Assembly (NCBI GenBank): GCA_017460245.1
Contig: JAFUBK010000107.1
Location: 1 to 6,559 of the forward strand
Source: Bacilli bacterium
Lineage (GTDB): Bacteria > Bacillota_I > Bacilli_A > RF39 > UBA660
Direction: 5' to 3'
DNA: 6,559 nt
This document shows, piece after piece, positions 1 to 6,491 of this stretch; within the stretch, counting starts at the first letter, position 1; every line of letters starts with the position of its first letter. The notes beneath the pieces are model-generated. The model searched no databases. It was not told the origin of the DNA and saw only the letters and a program-made list of their open reading frames with translations. The position numbers and the translations under genes were made by a program.

Positions 1-213
1 CTTTTCTTTAACGGATTTTGGCCGATAATTTTCTTTGTTTTTAAACTTCGTTTGTTGGCATTTATTTGGCTTATTGTATTAGTTATTTTGGTAATTATTA
101 TGATAATAAGGTTTTACCGAACAAATAAAGCTGCGGGATTATTACAAATACCTTATTTGATTTGGCTTTTGTTTGCTGGATATTTAAACATTATGGCTTA
201 TATATTAAATTAA
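1..213 (+). CDS. tspO: TspO/MBR-family membrane protein, C-terminal part
   Basis: The frame is open from the first base and ends in TAA, giving the last 70 residues; the start lies outside the window. The fragment begins with NGFWPIIFF, resembling the conserved N-x-x-W-(S)P-x-F-F stretch of TspO proteins. A hydrophobic helix follows at about residues 19-38, then a short basic linker (RFYRTNKAAG). The last helix holds IPYLIWLLFAGYLN and the chain ends AYILN. This IPYLxWxxFAxYLN...LN ending is the most recognisable part of the family. Family members are five-helix membrane proteins that bind porphyrins and other hydrophobic ligands; their role in bacteria is stress- or tetrapyrrole-related and often unclear. 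The gene converges on the lysozyme gene, with a two-way terminator between them. Family assignment is by remembered motif only, but the match extends over the whole fragment. Confidence 0.85.
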   Translation, partial: LFFNGFWPIIFFVFKLRLLAFIWLIVLVILVIIMIIRFYRTNKAAGLLQIPYLIWLLFAGYLNIMAYILN

Positions 214-240
214 AAAAAGCTTTTAAGCTTTTTTTAATTT
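207..240. terminator. Two-way intrinsic terminator between convergent genes
   Basis: Bases 207-222 pair with 225-240 without a mismatch. The core is a run of seven A, then GCTT, TT, AAGC and seven T, so each strand has a hairpin followed by a U-rich tail. The stem has only two G-C pairs and its nominal loop is two bases, so the innermost pairs must open. It overlaps the stop codon of the tspO-like gene and lies beyond the lysozyme gene, so it can serve both. Confidence 0.7.
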
Positions 241-249
241 GCCCTTTTA

Positions 250-393
250 TAATAAATTTAACAATTTTAAGTTTTGCCAAACATACCCTCTCTAATTTTG
301 AATGCCATTAGCTTGGGCTAGTTTTGTTCTGCTTGAAAATGAAGAATCTACACCAATTGATTTTAGCCCGTCGACAAGTGATAGACCTTTGTA
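250..393 (-). repeat. Lysozyme C-terminal repeat, copy 2, interrupted by TAG
   Basis: Bases 295-393 encode residues 277-309 (YKGLSLVDGLKS, SSFSSRTKL, NGIQN), then TAG at 292-294. Reading on in the same frame gives RGYVWQNLKLLNLL and a TAA at 247-249. This lines up with RGTASQNLNLLKKL of copy 1, with R-G, Q-N-L and L-L in register, and the TAG falls where copy 1 has Tyr. The repeat therefore looks like a full-length unit broken by one nonsense codon, a single base from TAT or TAC. Programmed readthrough is the alternative. The changed T-A-S to Y-V-W after the stop fits relaxed selection. Confidence 0.7.
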
Positions 394-1221
394 ACTAGCT
401 TTATAGTATTCTACTTTATTGGAAGTGGCTCCTAGTTTTTTTAGTAAATTTAAGTTTTGAGATGCCGTTCCTCGATATTTATCATTATACCCTACTTGTT
501 TATACAATTTTTTTCTTGAATCAAAAGAACTATTATAGCCAACTGAGTTTAAGGCATCGACAATAGAAGTACCTTTATAATTTTTTAGATTTGGAAGAAC
601 ATTATCTAAAATTTCTTCTTTACCATTTAGATTGTGAAAAATGTTACGATATAATATATTCATATCAACATTATTAGCAATGCCGTCTACTTGACCTTTG
701 GAAGTATATTGCCACATATCATATTTTCCTTTATAAGTGTTTTGAGAGTTATACTGTGCAACCCAAACGGTGTATTTTTCTTGTAATTTTTCATAGTCTA
801 AATGGGTTGTAAACCAGTATTTGTTGGCATATATGCCGGCCCAATAGCCAGCTTTTTCGATTCTTTCGCAGAAGGTTTCGCACATACTTGTTAATGTTTC
901 CTTACTTAAAGTTGTTTGCGATTTGTCTTCAATATCAAAGTAAACTGGTAAATTTAAATTCCTATTTTTAAGCCATTTTAAAGTCACTTCGGCTTCTTTT
1001 AAAGCATCTTTGTTATTAAGTGCATATGAGTACAAATATATACCCACTGGCAAATTACAGGCTTTGGCTTTTTTATAGTTTTCTTCAAATTTTGGATCGA
1101 TTTGATTTTCATACATTCCATAACCTATTCTGATTATTACAAACTGTACACCATCGCCTTTTACTTTGTTATAGTCGATATTTCCTTGATATTTTGAGAC
1201 ATCTATTCCTCTATACTCCAT
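292..1221 (-). CDS. GH25-family lysozyme (muramidase) with C-terminal repeats
   Basis: The protein has 309 residues and cleaves the MurNAc-GlcNAc bond of peptidoglycan, judged by family. Residues 1-196 are the GH25 barrel. It opens with RGIDVSKYQG (D7), has YFDIED with D96 and E98, and ends with NVDMN (D186); these match the acidic active-site positions of the family. The tail holds two copies of a repeat at residues 215-264 and 277-309, each with S-(I/L)-V-D-(A/G)-L and SSFxSRxKL. Similar repeats occur at the ends of phage and Firmicute lysins and recall DUF3597; their function (perhaps wall binding) is inferred. There is no signal peptide or membrane segment, as in endolysins released by a holin, but no holin gene is visible nearby. 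The ATG start is set by AGGAGG five bases upstream and the canonical N-terminus. The TAG stop cuts the second repeat short. It is the only TAG among the five visible stop codons (three other complete genes and tspO use TAA, gatB uses TGA). Confidence 0.93.
   Translation of the reverse strand: MEYRGIDVSKYQGNIDYNKVKGDGVQFVIIRIGYGMYENQIDPKFEENYKKAKACNLPVGIYLYSYALNNKDALKEAEVTLKWLKNRNLNLPVYFDIEDKSQTTLSKETLTSMCETFCERIEKAGYWAGIYANKYWFTTHLDYEKLQEKYTVWVAQYNSQNTYKGKYDMWQYTSKGQVDGIANNVDMNILYRNIFHNLNGKEEILDNVLPNLKNYKGTSIVDALNSVGYNSSFDSRKKLYKQVGYNDKYRGTASQNLNLLKKLGATSNKVEYYKASYKGLSLVDGLKSIGVDSSFSSRTKLAQANGIQN
430..579 (-). repeat. Lysozyme C-terminal repeat, copy 1 (complete)
   Basis: Encodes residues 215-264 of the lysozyme. 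It starts YKGTSIVDALNS, continues SSFDSRKKL and ends RGTASQNLNLLKKLG. It shows the full two-part layout (SIVD half and GTASQN half) against which the second copy can be judged. A linker of about 12 residues separates the copies. Confidence 0.75.
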
Positions 1222-1226
1222 ACATT

Positions 1227-1232
1227 CCTCCT
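1227..1232 (-). promoter_or_regulatory. Shine-Dalgarno site of the lysozyme gene
   Basis: A perfect AGGAGG lies five bases before the ATG at 1221-1219. An earlier ATG at 1225-1223 is out of frame and too close to the site, so the start at 1221 is favoured. Confidence 0.85.
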
Positions 1233-1239
1233 TTCTATT

Positions 1240-1268
1240 CTTATATATTCACTTTTTTTATTTTTGAA
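1240..1268 (-). promoter_or_regulatory. Possible promoter of the lysozyme gene
   Basis: TTCAAA (1268-1263), a 17-base spacer and TATAAG (1245-1240) stand just after the tRNA-Ser terminator and before the ribosome site. The -35 matches TTGACA at four of six positions and the -10 matches TATAAT at five of six. The region is so AT-rich that such matches arise easily. The terminator upstream implies that the lysozyme gene needs its own promoter, which is the main support. Confidence 0.4.
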
Positions 1269-1287
1269 ACTGTAATTACCTAGAAAC

Positions 1288-1314
1288 AAAAAAAACCGTT
1301 GATTTTCAACGGTT
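1288..1314 (-). terminator. Intrinsic terminator after tRNA-Ser
   Basis: On the minus strand AACCGTTGA (1314-1306) pairs fully with TCAACGGTT (1302-1294) around a three-base loop. Counting the last two stem bases, it ends in a run of eight T (1295-1288). It lies 11 bases beyond the tRNA CCA end and would end both the tRNA transcript and any readthrough from aspS. Confidence 0.93.
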
Positions 1315-1324
1315 AATTTTTAAA

Positions 1325-1415
1325 TGGCGGAGTAGGAGGGATTTGAACCCTCGCGCCAGTTGCCCGACCTACACCCTTAGCAGGGGCGCCTCTTCAGCCT
1401 CTTGAGTACTACTCC
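1325..1415 (-). tRNA. tRNA-Ser(GCU), decodes AGC and AGU
   Basis: The 91-base gene folds as a class II tRNA. The acceptor arms GGAGTAG (1415-1409) and CTACTCC (1335-1329) pair over seven bases, followed by discriminator G and an encoded CCA at 1327-1325. The anticodon stem CGCCC/GGGTG holds the loop CTGCTAA, so the anticodon is GCT (1381-1379). The long variable arm can form GTCGG-GCAA-CTGGC, with two wobbles and a GNRA-type loop. The T arm is GAGGG-TTCAAAT-CCCTC. The long variable arm and G73 agree with serine identity. It is transcribed from its own promoter just upstream and also lies in line with aspS. Confidence 0.97.
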
Positions 1416-1417
1416 AT

Positions 1418-1462
1418 TTGACTTACGAGTATAATTTTACATTAAATACACTCGTATGTCAA
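1418..1462. repeat. Inverted repeat spanning the tRNA-Ser promoter
   Basis: TTGACTTACGAGT (1418-1430) and ACTCGTATGTCAA (1450-1462) are inverted copies with one mismatch in 13. One arm contains the whole -35 box; the other covers the expected transcription start. The -10 box is in the 19-base centre. Arm centres are 32 bases apart, about three helix turns. No T run follows on the minus strand, so it is not a standard terminator. It could be an operator or a stem at the end of the aspS transcript. Confidence 0.6.
1434..1462 (-). promoter_or_regulatory. SigA-type promoter of tRNA-Ser
   Basis: A perfect -35 TTGACA (1462-1457), a 17-base spacer and -10 TAAAAT (1439-1434, five of six) predict transcription from about position 1427, roughly 12 bases before the mature tRNA end. 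This is the best promoter in the window. It separates tRNA-Ser from aspS transcriptionally, although no terminator is seen between them. Confidence 0.88.
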
Positions 1463-1507
1463 GATGTATTAAAGTCTAATTTTGTCCTTCTGAAAGTTAT
1501 TTTGCTT

Positions 1508-3250
1508 TTATCTTATTTTAATATGAACCTCACGAAGTTGCTGTTCTGTTATTTCACTTGGAGAGCCCATCATTTTGTCTTCCCCGTTTACATTTGGCGG
1601 GAAGGCTTGAACTTCTCTTAAATTTGGTTCATCTTTTAAAAGCATAATCATTCTATCAATTCCTGGAGCCATACCAGCATGTGGTGGTACTCCATATTGG
1701 AAGGCGGTATATAATGATTTAAATTTTTCTTTTACAGTTTCTTTACTATACCCTACTAAATTGAAACCTTTCATTAGAAGATCTATGTTGTGATTACGAA
1801 CCGCACCAGACGACATTTCAAATCCATTACATACAAAGTCAAATTGGTAAGCAAGGATGTCGTCGATGTCTTTATTATATGCTTCTTTTCCACCTTGTGG
1901 CATTGAGAATGGATTGTGTCCAAAATCGTATTTACCTTCTTCTTCATTGTATTCAAACATTGGCATGTCATTAATAATACAGAATTCGTATTTATTTTGA
2001 TCTATTAAATCTAATTTTTGTCCTAAATGAGTTCTTATTTGACCAGCGTAGATTGCGGCTTGTTTTTCTTTTTTATTAGCGATAAAGAATAAAACACTAC
2101 CTTCTTTTAAACCAGCTTTTTCGATTAAATATTTTCTTTCTTCGTCTGATAAGAATTTGTCTATTGGTCCTTTGAAAGTATTATCTTCTAAGACGCTTAT
2201 ATAACCTATTCCTGGCATTCCAATTGATGAGGCATAATCAACTATTTCATTAAACCATGAATTTGGCCTGTCAGCAATGTTGTCAACGGCTATACCACGG
2301 ATAGTTGATTTTTGAAATGGTTTAAAAGTTGTTTCTTTAAATTCTTCAGTTAAATCAATTATTTCTAATGGATTTCTTAAATCTGGTTTATCAGTTCCGT
2401 ATTTAAGCATTGCTTCTTTATATGCGATTCTTTTAAAAGGTCTTTCTGATACTTCTCTATTTGAAAATTTTGTAAACAAATCATAAAATATCTCTTCACC
2501 AATTTCATAAACATCTTCTTCTTCGGCAAAAGCCATTTCAAAGTCTAGTTGGTAGAATTCTAATGTTCTATCGGCTCTTCCGTCTTCATCTCTAAAGCAT
2601 GGGGCAATTTGATAATATCTATCAAAACCACCAACCATTAATAGCTCTTTAAAAATTTGTGGAGCTTGTGGAAGAGCATAGAATTTACCATGAAATTTTC
2701 TTGATGGTACTAGAAAGTCTCTAGCCCCTTCGGGTGATGAAGCAGATAGTATTGGTGTTTGAACTTCAGTGAAGTTTAGCGTGTCCATTTTGTTTCTTAA
2801 AAATTTTAATACTTCACTTCTAAATTTAATGTTGTCATGAACTTTTTTGTTTCGCATATCTAAATAACGATACTTTAATCTTGTTTCTTCATTTACGTTT
2901 GTTGATGTAATTATTTCAAATGGAAGTTCATTTTTTGCTTTTCCTAATATATCATATTTTTCAATTAATATTTCAACTGTTCCTGTAGATAGTTTTGAAT
3001 TGAAATTTTCTTCATCACGCATTCTTACGATTCCTTCTAGAGATATTGTTGATTCTCTAGTTAAACCGTCAAAAATTGAATCATTATTACTAACTACTTG
3101 TACGGTTCCAGTTTCATCTCTTACATCAACAAAGATAACGCCACCATGGTCTCTTATATTTTCAACCCATCCGGCTACTTTCAAGGTTTTGCCAATATAG
3201 CTTTCGTTTACGTCACCACAGTGAATGTTTCTATATTTATTTGCTTTCAT
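1508..3250 (-). CDS. aspS: Aspartyl-tRNA synthetase, probably non-discriminating
   Basis: Class II synthetase that charges tRNA(Asp) with aspartate; 580 residues, close to the usual bacterial 590. Domains: anticodon-binding OB fold (about 1-105), class II core, the bacterial GAD insertion (about 280-410), then the rest of the core. Motif 1 ends at P166, motif 2 holds CFRDEDGRADR (R220), and motif 3 is GMAPGIDRM (R533). In the OB fold the segment RDHGGVIF has His35. Enzymes that charge only tRNA(Asp) usually have Leu here, while enzymes that also charge tRNA(Asn), as in Pseudomonas and Helicobacter, have His. With gatCAB directly upstream, a role in making Asp-tRNA(Asn) for amidation is inferred. 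Segments such as QAPQ, CNGFEMSSGAVRNH and GMAPGIDR resemble the form I recall from Alphaproteobacteria more than the usual Bacillus type. The ATG at 3250 is chosen because AGAGGTG lies five bases before it; an in-frame TTG at 3268 would add six residues. The gene begins four bases after gatB stops. Confidence 0.96.
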   Translation of the reverse strand: MKANKYRNIHCGDVNESYIGKTLKVAGWVENIRDHGGVIFVDVRDETGTVQVVSNNDSIFDGLTRESTISLEGIVRMRDEENFNSKLSTGTVEILIEKYDILGKAKNELPFEIITSTNVNEETRLKYRYLDMRNKKVHDNIKFRSEVLKFLRNKMDTLNFTEVQTPILSASSPEGARDFLVPSRKFHGKFYALPQAPQIFKELLMVGGFDRYYQIAPCFRDEDGRADRTLEFYQLDFEMAFAEEEDVYEIGEEIFYDLFTKFSNREVSERPFKRIAYKEAMLKYGTDKPDLRNPLEIIDLTEEFKETTFKPFQKSTIRGIAVDNIADRPNSWFNEIVDYASSIGMPGIGYISVLEDNTFKGPIDKFLSDEERKYLIEKAGLKEGSVLFFIANKKEKQAAIYAGQIRTHLGQKLDLIDQNKYEFCIINDMPMFEYNEEEGKYDFGHNPFSMPQGGKEAYNKDIDDILAYQFDFVCNGFEMSSGAVRNHNIDLLMKGFNLVGYSKETVKEKFKSLYTAFQYGVPPHAGMAPGIDRMIMLLKDEPNLREVQAFPPNVNGEDKMMGSPSEITEQQLREVHIKIR

Positions 3251-3254
3251 ATTT

Positions 3255-4712
3255 TCACCTCTTTTCAATTTCCTCTTGCATTGTTTGTCTTGCGATAGTT
3301 GGATTGGCTTGTCCTTTGGTTTTTTTCATTATTTGACCTACTAAGAAATCTACGACGTTGGTTCTTCCTTTTTTGTATTGATCTATAGTATTTGGGTTTT
3401 CATCTAATACTTCATTTGCTATTTTTACAATTTCTTTTGAATCACTCATTTGTTTTAGGCCTTTTTCTTTTACCACTTCTTCTGGTGTTTTACCACTCGT
3501 TAGAATATCTTGGAATACTTCTTTTCCTTGTTTTGATGATATGTCACCTTTTTCAATCATTTTTATCATATCAGCTAGCATTGTCGGCGTTAGTGTTATG
3601 TCATCCATAGTTATTTCTAATTTACCTAAATGGCCTAAAAGATTAGTAGTAATCCAGTTAGAAGCACTTTTTGGATCTGCTCCTTTTTTGATAGTCTCTT
3701 CATAAAAATCGGCAACTTTTTTTTCTTTTATTAATATGGTTGCATCGTAATTTGATATTCCATATTTATTTATATATTCTTCTTTTCTTTCATGGGCAAG
3801 CTTTGGAATATCTTTTTTGATTTCTTCTAGCCACTCTTTTGATATTTTTATTTTTGGAATATTTGGTTCAACAAAGTATTTGTAATCGATGGCATCTACT
3901 TTTGAACGCATATGAATAGTTGACATTGTATCTTCATCCCAGCGTCTTGTTTCTTGTTCAACTTCCTCATATCTACCTTGTTCTTTAAGTTCTGACTGTC
4001 TTTCGATTTCATAATTGATAGCGTCTCTAACTCCTCCTAAAGAGTTAACGTTTTTGATTTCTACTTTAGTTCCCCAATTTTTAGGATTATTTGAATCAAG
4101 GTTTTCATCCATTATTGAGACGTTAACGTCACACCTTACTTGACCTTTTCGAGTGTCAGCTTCACTTATTCCAGCATATCTGTAAATTTGAAGCATGTGC
4201 TCGAGAAAGGCTACGGCTTCATCGGCTGAATTTAAATCTGGGTAAATTACTAATTCTAGAAGTGGTACTCCTGCCCTATTATAATCTATTTTTGATATTC
4301 TTCCTTCGTGTTCAGATTTAGCAGCATCTTCTTCTAGGTGAAGGTTAAAAATGCGTACTTCTTTCTTTTTACCGTCGCATTCAAATTCAACTTTACCACC
4401 TAAACCTACTGGAGCCGGTGGAGTTTCTTGTGTTAATTGAAAACCTTTAGGAAGATCTGGGTAATAATAGTTTTTTCTTTCAAAATACATGTATTCTGGT
4501 TGCTTGCATCCTAGTATTATGCTGGCCATTAAAGCTTTTTTTACGGCTTCTTTATTTACTACTGGAAGAGTTCCTGGAAAAGCCATGTCTACTGGTCTTA
4601 CACTAGTATTTGGAGTATCTGAATAGTTATTGGCTGCTGAAGAGAATACTTTGGTGTTAGTTTCACTAATTTCGCAGTGCATCTCTAGACCAATCATTGC
4701 TTTATATTTCAT
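3255..4712 (-). CDS. gatB: Asp-tRNA(Asn)/Glu-tRNA(Gln) amidotransferase subunit B
   Basis: GatB binds the mischarged tRNA and activates the side-chain carboxyl of its Glu or Asp with ATP, then uses ammonia delivered from GatA. The 485 residues match the usual length of about 475-480. The N-terminal catalytic cradle shows GLEMHCEI (E10, H12), FPGTLP, RKNYYYPDLPKGFQ (79-92), HLEEDAAK (125-132), DYNRAGVPLLE (143-153), VRCDVNVS and KVEIKNVNS. The helical and YqeY-like tail that grips the tRNA follows from about residue 295. HLEEDAAK has Ala where Gly is common, and RCDVNVS is preceded by TRKGQ rather than the usual EEGS type; both look like lineage variants. The start codon abuts the gatA stop (TAAATG), and AGGAGG lies eight bases upstream inside gatA. 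The stop is TGA, which shows that TGA is read as stop here if the protein ends at the usual EEIEKR. Confidence 0.97.
   Translation of the reverse strand: MKYKAMIGLEMHCEISETNTKVFSSAANNYSDTPNTSVRPVDMAFPGTLPVVNKEAVKKALMASIILGCKQPEYMYFERKNYYYPDLPKGFQLTQETPPAPVGLGGKVEFECDGKKKEVRIFNLHLEEDAAKSEHEGRISKIDYNRAGVPLLELVIYPDLNSADEAVAFLEHMLQIYRYAGISEADTRKGQVRCDVNVSIMDENLDSNNPKNWGTKVEIKNVNSLGGVRDAINYEIERQSELKEQGRYEEVEQETRRWDEDTMSTIHMRSKVDAIDYKYFVEPNIPKIKISKEWLEEIKKDIPKLAHERKEEYINKYGISNYDATILIKEKKVADFYEETIKKGADPKSASNWITTNLLGHLGKLEITMDDITLTPTMLADMIKMIEKGDISSKQGKEVFQDILTSGKTPEEVVKEKGLKQMSDSKEIVKIANEVLDENPNTIDQYKKGRTNVVDFLVGQIMKKTKGQANPTIARQTMQEEIEKR
3256..3262 (-). promoter_or_regulatory. Shine-Dalgarno site deciding the aspS start
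   Basis: AGAGGTG overlaps the last codon and TGA stop of gatB and ends five bases before the ATG at 3250. It favours that ATG over the in-frame TTG at 3268, which has only a poorer AGAGGA-like site. Its place inside gatB suggests translational coupling. Confidence 0.8.
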
Positions 4713-6170
4713 TTATTTTACCTCCTTTGCTATTTGACCTGAATAGTTCATTGTGCTTTCAATAGCATAGGCAATATTTAAAACGTTTGCATCGTCATAA
4801 CATTTTCCGGTTATATTTAGACCAACTGGAACATCATTTACAAAACCATTTGGAATTGTAATTGATGGGAAACCTCCGAAGTTTCCTATTTGAAGGTGAT
4901 CTTCTAAGGTTTGTGTTTGTTTGTCTAAAATGTTTGAGGCTCCTTCTAATTTTTTAGCTGGGCCTGTTCCTACTGGAAGGATTACCGCATCGTATTTTTC
5001 GAACAGTTCATTCCATCTATCTACAAGTAATCTTCTTACTCTTTGGGCATTATGGAAATATCTATCTTTGTTTTGAGCTTGAAGAACGTATGAACCTATG
5101 ACAAATCTTCTTTTAATAAGTGGTGAAAATCCTTTTGTTCTATAGTTTTTCATTTCGATATCATATTTATCACCTTCGGCTCTTGGTCCAAAGATAAATC
5201 CGGTCAAGTTAGACATGTTAGATGTTGCTTCAGCACATGAGATTACAACATATACTGATGGCTGGGCATTAAGTAAAGTTTGATTTACTGATACTTCTTC
5301 GATTTCAATTCCTAACTTTTTGGCTTTTTCTAAAGTATCCATAAAATTTTTAAGATGCTGTTTTAACTCGTCATCAGCATCTGGATAATTAGCAATATCA
5401 CAAATTTCTTTGACATAGCATAGTTTTTTACCTTTGACATTGCCGTTTAGTGATTCATATAGGTTTATATTACTTGAATCCCATGAAGTCATATCGTTTT
5501 TATCAAGGCCTTTCATGCCATCAGTTACAATGGCAGCATCTTCAACTGATCTTGTTAAAACACCACAGTGATCTAAGGAACTTGCGAATGGGAACAAACC
5601 ATATCGTGATATCATTCCGTATGTTGGCTTATATCCAACGATTCCACAATAAGCAGCTGGTTTTCTTATTGAGTCTCCGGTATCACTTCCGGTGGCATAA
5701 GGGTATACTCCGGCAGCTACGGCAGCGGCTGATCCGGATGATGAGCCGGCACACATTCTTGTTTTATCCCATGGATTTAAAACGGTTCCAGTGTGTCCAG
5801 TTGTTCCGGTTCCTCCCATTCCAAACTCGTCCATAACGGTTTTATTTACCATTATCGCACCATGTTTTTCTAAGTTTTCAATAGCGGTTGCGGTAAAAAA
5901 TGGCACGTAGTCTTTTAAAGTATTTGATGAACCGGTTGAAAGTACTCCTTTGGTACTGTAATTGTCTTTAACGCCGTAAGGAATACCTGATAGTATGTCA
6001 TCTGTCACTTCTTTTTCTTTGGCATCATCTAAAATTGTAACAAAAGCATTACACTCTTCTTGTAATTTGTGCGATTTTTCTAAAGATTCTTTGATGAGTT
6101 CTTTACTTGTTATTTTGCCTTCTTTTAGGGCTTTGTGAATTTCTTTCAATCCTTTATCCATATATGTCAT
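4713..6170 (-). CDS. gatA: Asp-tRNA(Asn)/Glu-tRNA(Gln) amidotransferase subunit A
   Basis: GatA is the glutaminase of the complex: it hydrolyses glutamine and passes ammonia through a tunnel to GatB. The 485 residues are the normal length. It is an amidase-signature enzyme with a Lys/cis-Ser/Ser catalytic set. K68 is in GIPYGVKDN, the cis-Ser is probably S147 in AGSSSGSAAAV, and the nucleophile is probably S167 in GSDTGDSIRKPA. KPTYGMISRYGL and FASSLDHCG complete the signature. The common GGS around the nucleophile reads GDS here, and the usual GGSTETS-like loop reads GGTGTTGHTG. All catalytic residues remain, so these look like lineage variants rather than damage. The ATG at 6170 is one base after the gatC stop and has a modest GGTGGG site five bases upstream; an in-frame ATG at 6161 would remove only three residues. 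The gene stops with TAA touching the gatB start. Confidence 0.97.
   Translation of the reverse strand: MTYMDKGLKEIHKALKEGKITSKELIKESLEKSHKLQEECNAFVTILDDAKEKEVTDDILSGIPYGVKDNYSTKGVLSTGSSNTLKDYVPFFTATAIENLEKHGAIMVNKTVMDEFGMGGTGTTGHTGTVLNPWDKTRMCAGSSSGSAAAVAAGVYPYATGSDTGDSIRKPAAYCGIVGYKPTYGMISRYGLFPFASSLDHCGVLTRSVEDAAIVTDGMKGLDKNDMTSWDSSNINLYESLNGNVKGKKLCYVKEICDIANYPDADDELKQHLKNFMDTLEKAKKLGIEIEEVSVNQTLLNAQPSVYVVISCAEATSNMSNLTGFIFGPRAEGDKYDIEMKNYRTKGFSPLIKRRFVIGSYVLQAQNKDRYFHNAQRVRRLLVDRWNELFEKYDAVILPVGTGPAKKLEGASNILDKQTQTLEDHLQIGNFGGFPSITIPNGFVNDVPVGLNITGKCYDDANVLNIAYAIESTMNYSGQIAKEVK
4721..4726 (-). promoter_or_regulatory. Shine-Dalgarno site of gatB
   Basis: AGGAGG sits within the last codons of gatA, eight bases before the gatB ATG at 4712. 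With the stop and start codons touching, this implies coupled translation and balanced subunit output. Confidence 0.85.
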
Positions 6171-6171
6171 T

Positions 6172-6471
6172 TTATCCCACCATCCTTGGTACTACTACAT
6201 TTTGTCCATCTTCATCATCACAATTTGCAAGCAAATCTTCGATTGGAATAGACTCTTCTATAACATCTTCTCTAAAGTTTGCTTCAAAGTTGTCTAAGGC
6301 GTGTGTCATTGGCTCTACTTTTTCGATATTTGGTATTTCGTTAATTAGATCGATGTTTTTATCAATGATTTCAAATTCGTCTAATACCATCTGGTTTTCT
6401 TCTTCGGTAAGACCGATTAGTAATTTGTCAGCATAATCGTCTACCATTTCTTTTGTAAATTTTTGTGACAT
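6172..6471 (-). CDS. gatC: Asp-tRNA(Asn)/Glu-tRNA(Gln) amidotransferase subunit C
   Basis: GatC is the small subunit that wraps around GatA and GatB and stabilises the complex. At 99 residues it has the normal length. The family pattern is visible: a helical N-terminal half (KFTKEMVDDYADKLL, then EEENQMVLDEFE), followed by KVEPMTHALD (51-60), FREDV (66-70), IEDLLANC, and EDGQNVVVPRMV at the end, where family members have DGxFxVPxI(V/M). The start is fixed by AGGAGG six bases upstream. It is the first gene of the tight gatC-gatA-gatB-aspS run; one base separates it from gatA. No good promoter is visible between it and the upstream tRNA terminator. Confidence 0.95.
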   Translation of the reverse strand: MSQKFTKEMVDDYADKLLIGLTEEENQMVLDEFEIIDKNIDLINEIPNIEKVEPMTHALDNFEANFREDVIEESIPIEDLLANCDDEDGQNVVVPRMVG

Positions 6472-6477
6472 GTTTTT

Positions 6478-6483
6478 CCTCCT
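6478..6483 (-). promoter_or_regulatory. Shine-Dalgarno site of gatC
   Basis: A perfect AGGAGG lies six bases before the ATG at 6471. It is only eight bases beyond the T run of the upstream terminator. Confidence 0.88.
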
Positions 6484-6491
6484 TATTTAAC

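Noticed and set aside
247..294. Host-wide reassignment of TAG to an amino acid
   Set aside because: The gat genes and aspS have no in-frame TAG over about 1,650 codons, so a general change of code is unlikely.
1418..1621. Plus-strand open frame across the tRNA-Ser promoter and the aspS 3' end
   Set aside because: It overlaps a strong tRNA promoter and conserved aspS coding sequence, and its product shows no recognisable family.
3251..3268. Upstream TTG start for aspS
   Set aside because: It would overlap gatB by 14 bases and has a weaker ribosome site than the ATG at 3250, which also gives the usual AspRS N-terminus.
3000..3610. Short plus-strand open frames opposite aspS and gatB
   Set aside because: They lie antisense to conserved coding sequence, have no convincing ribosome sites and give low-complexity hydrophobic products expected from shadows.
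5450..5836. 128-codon plus-strand open frame opposite gatA
   Set aside because: It is antisense to the catalytic region of gatA and its product resembles no family I know.
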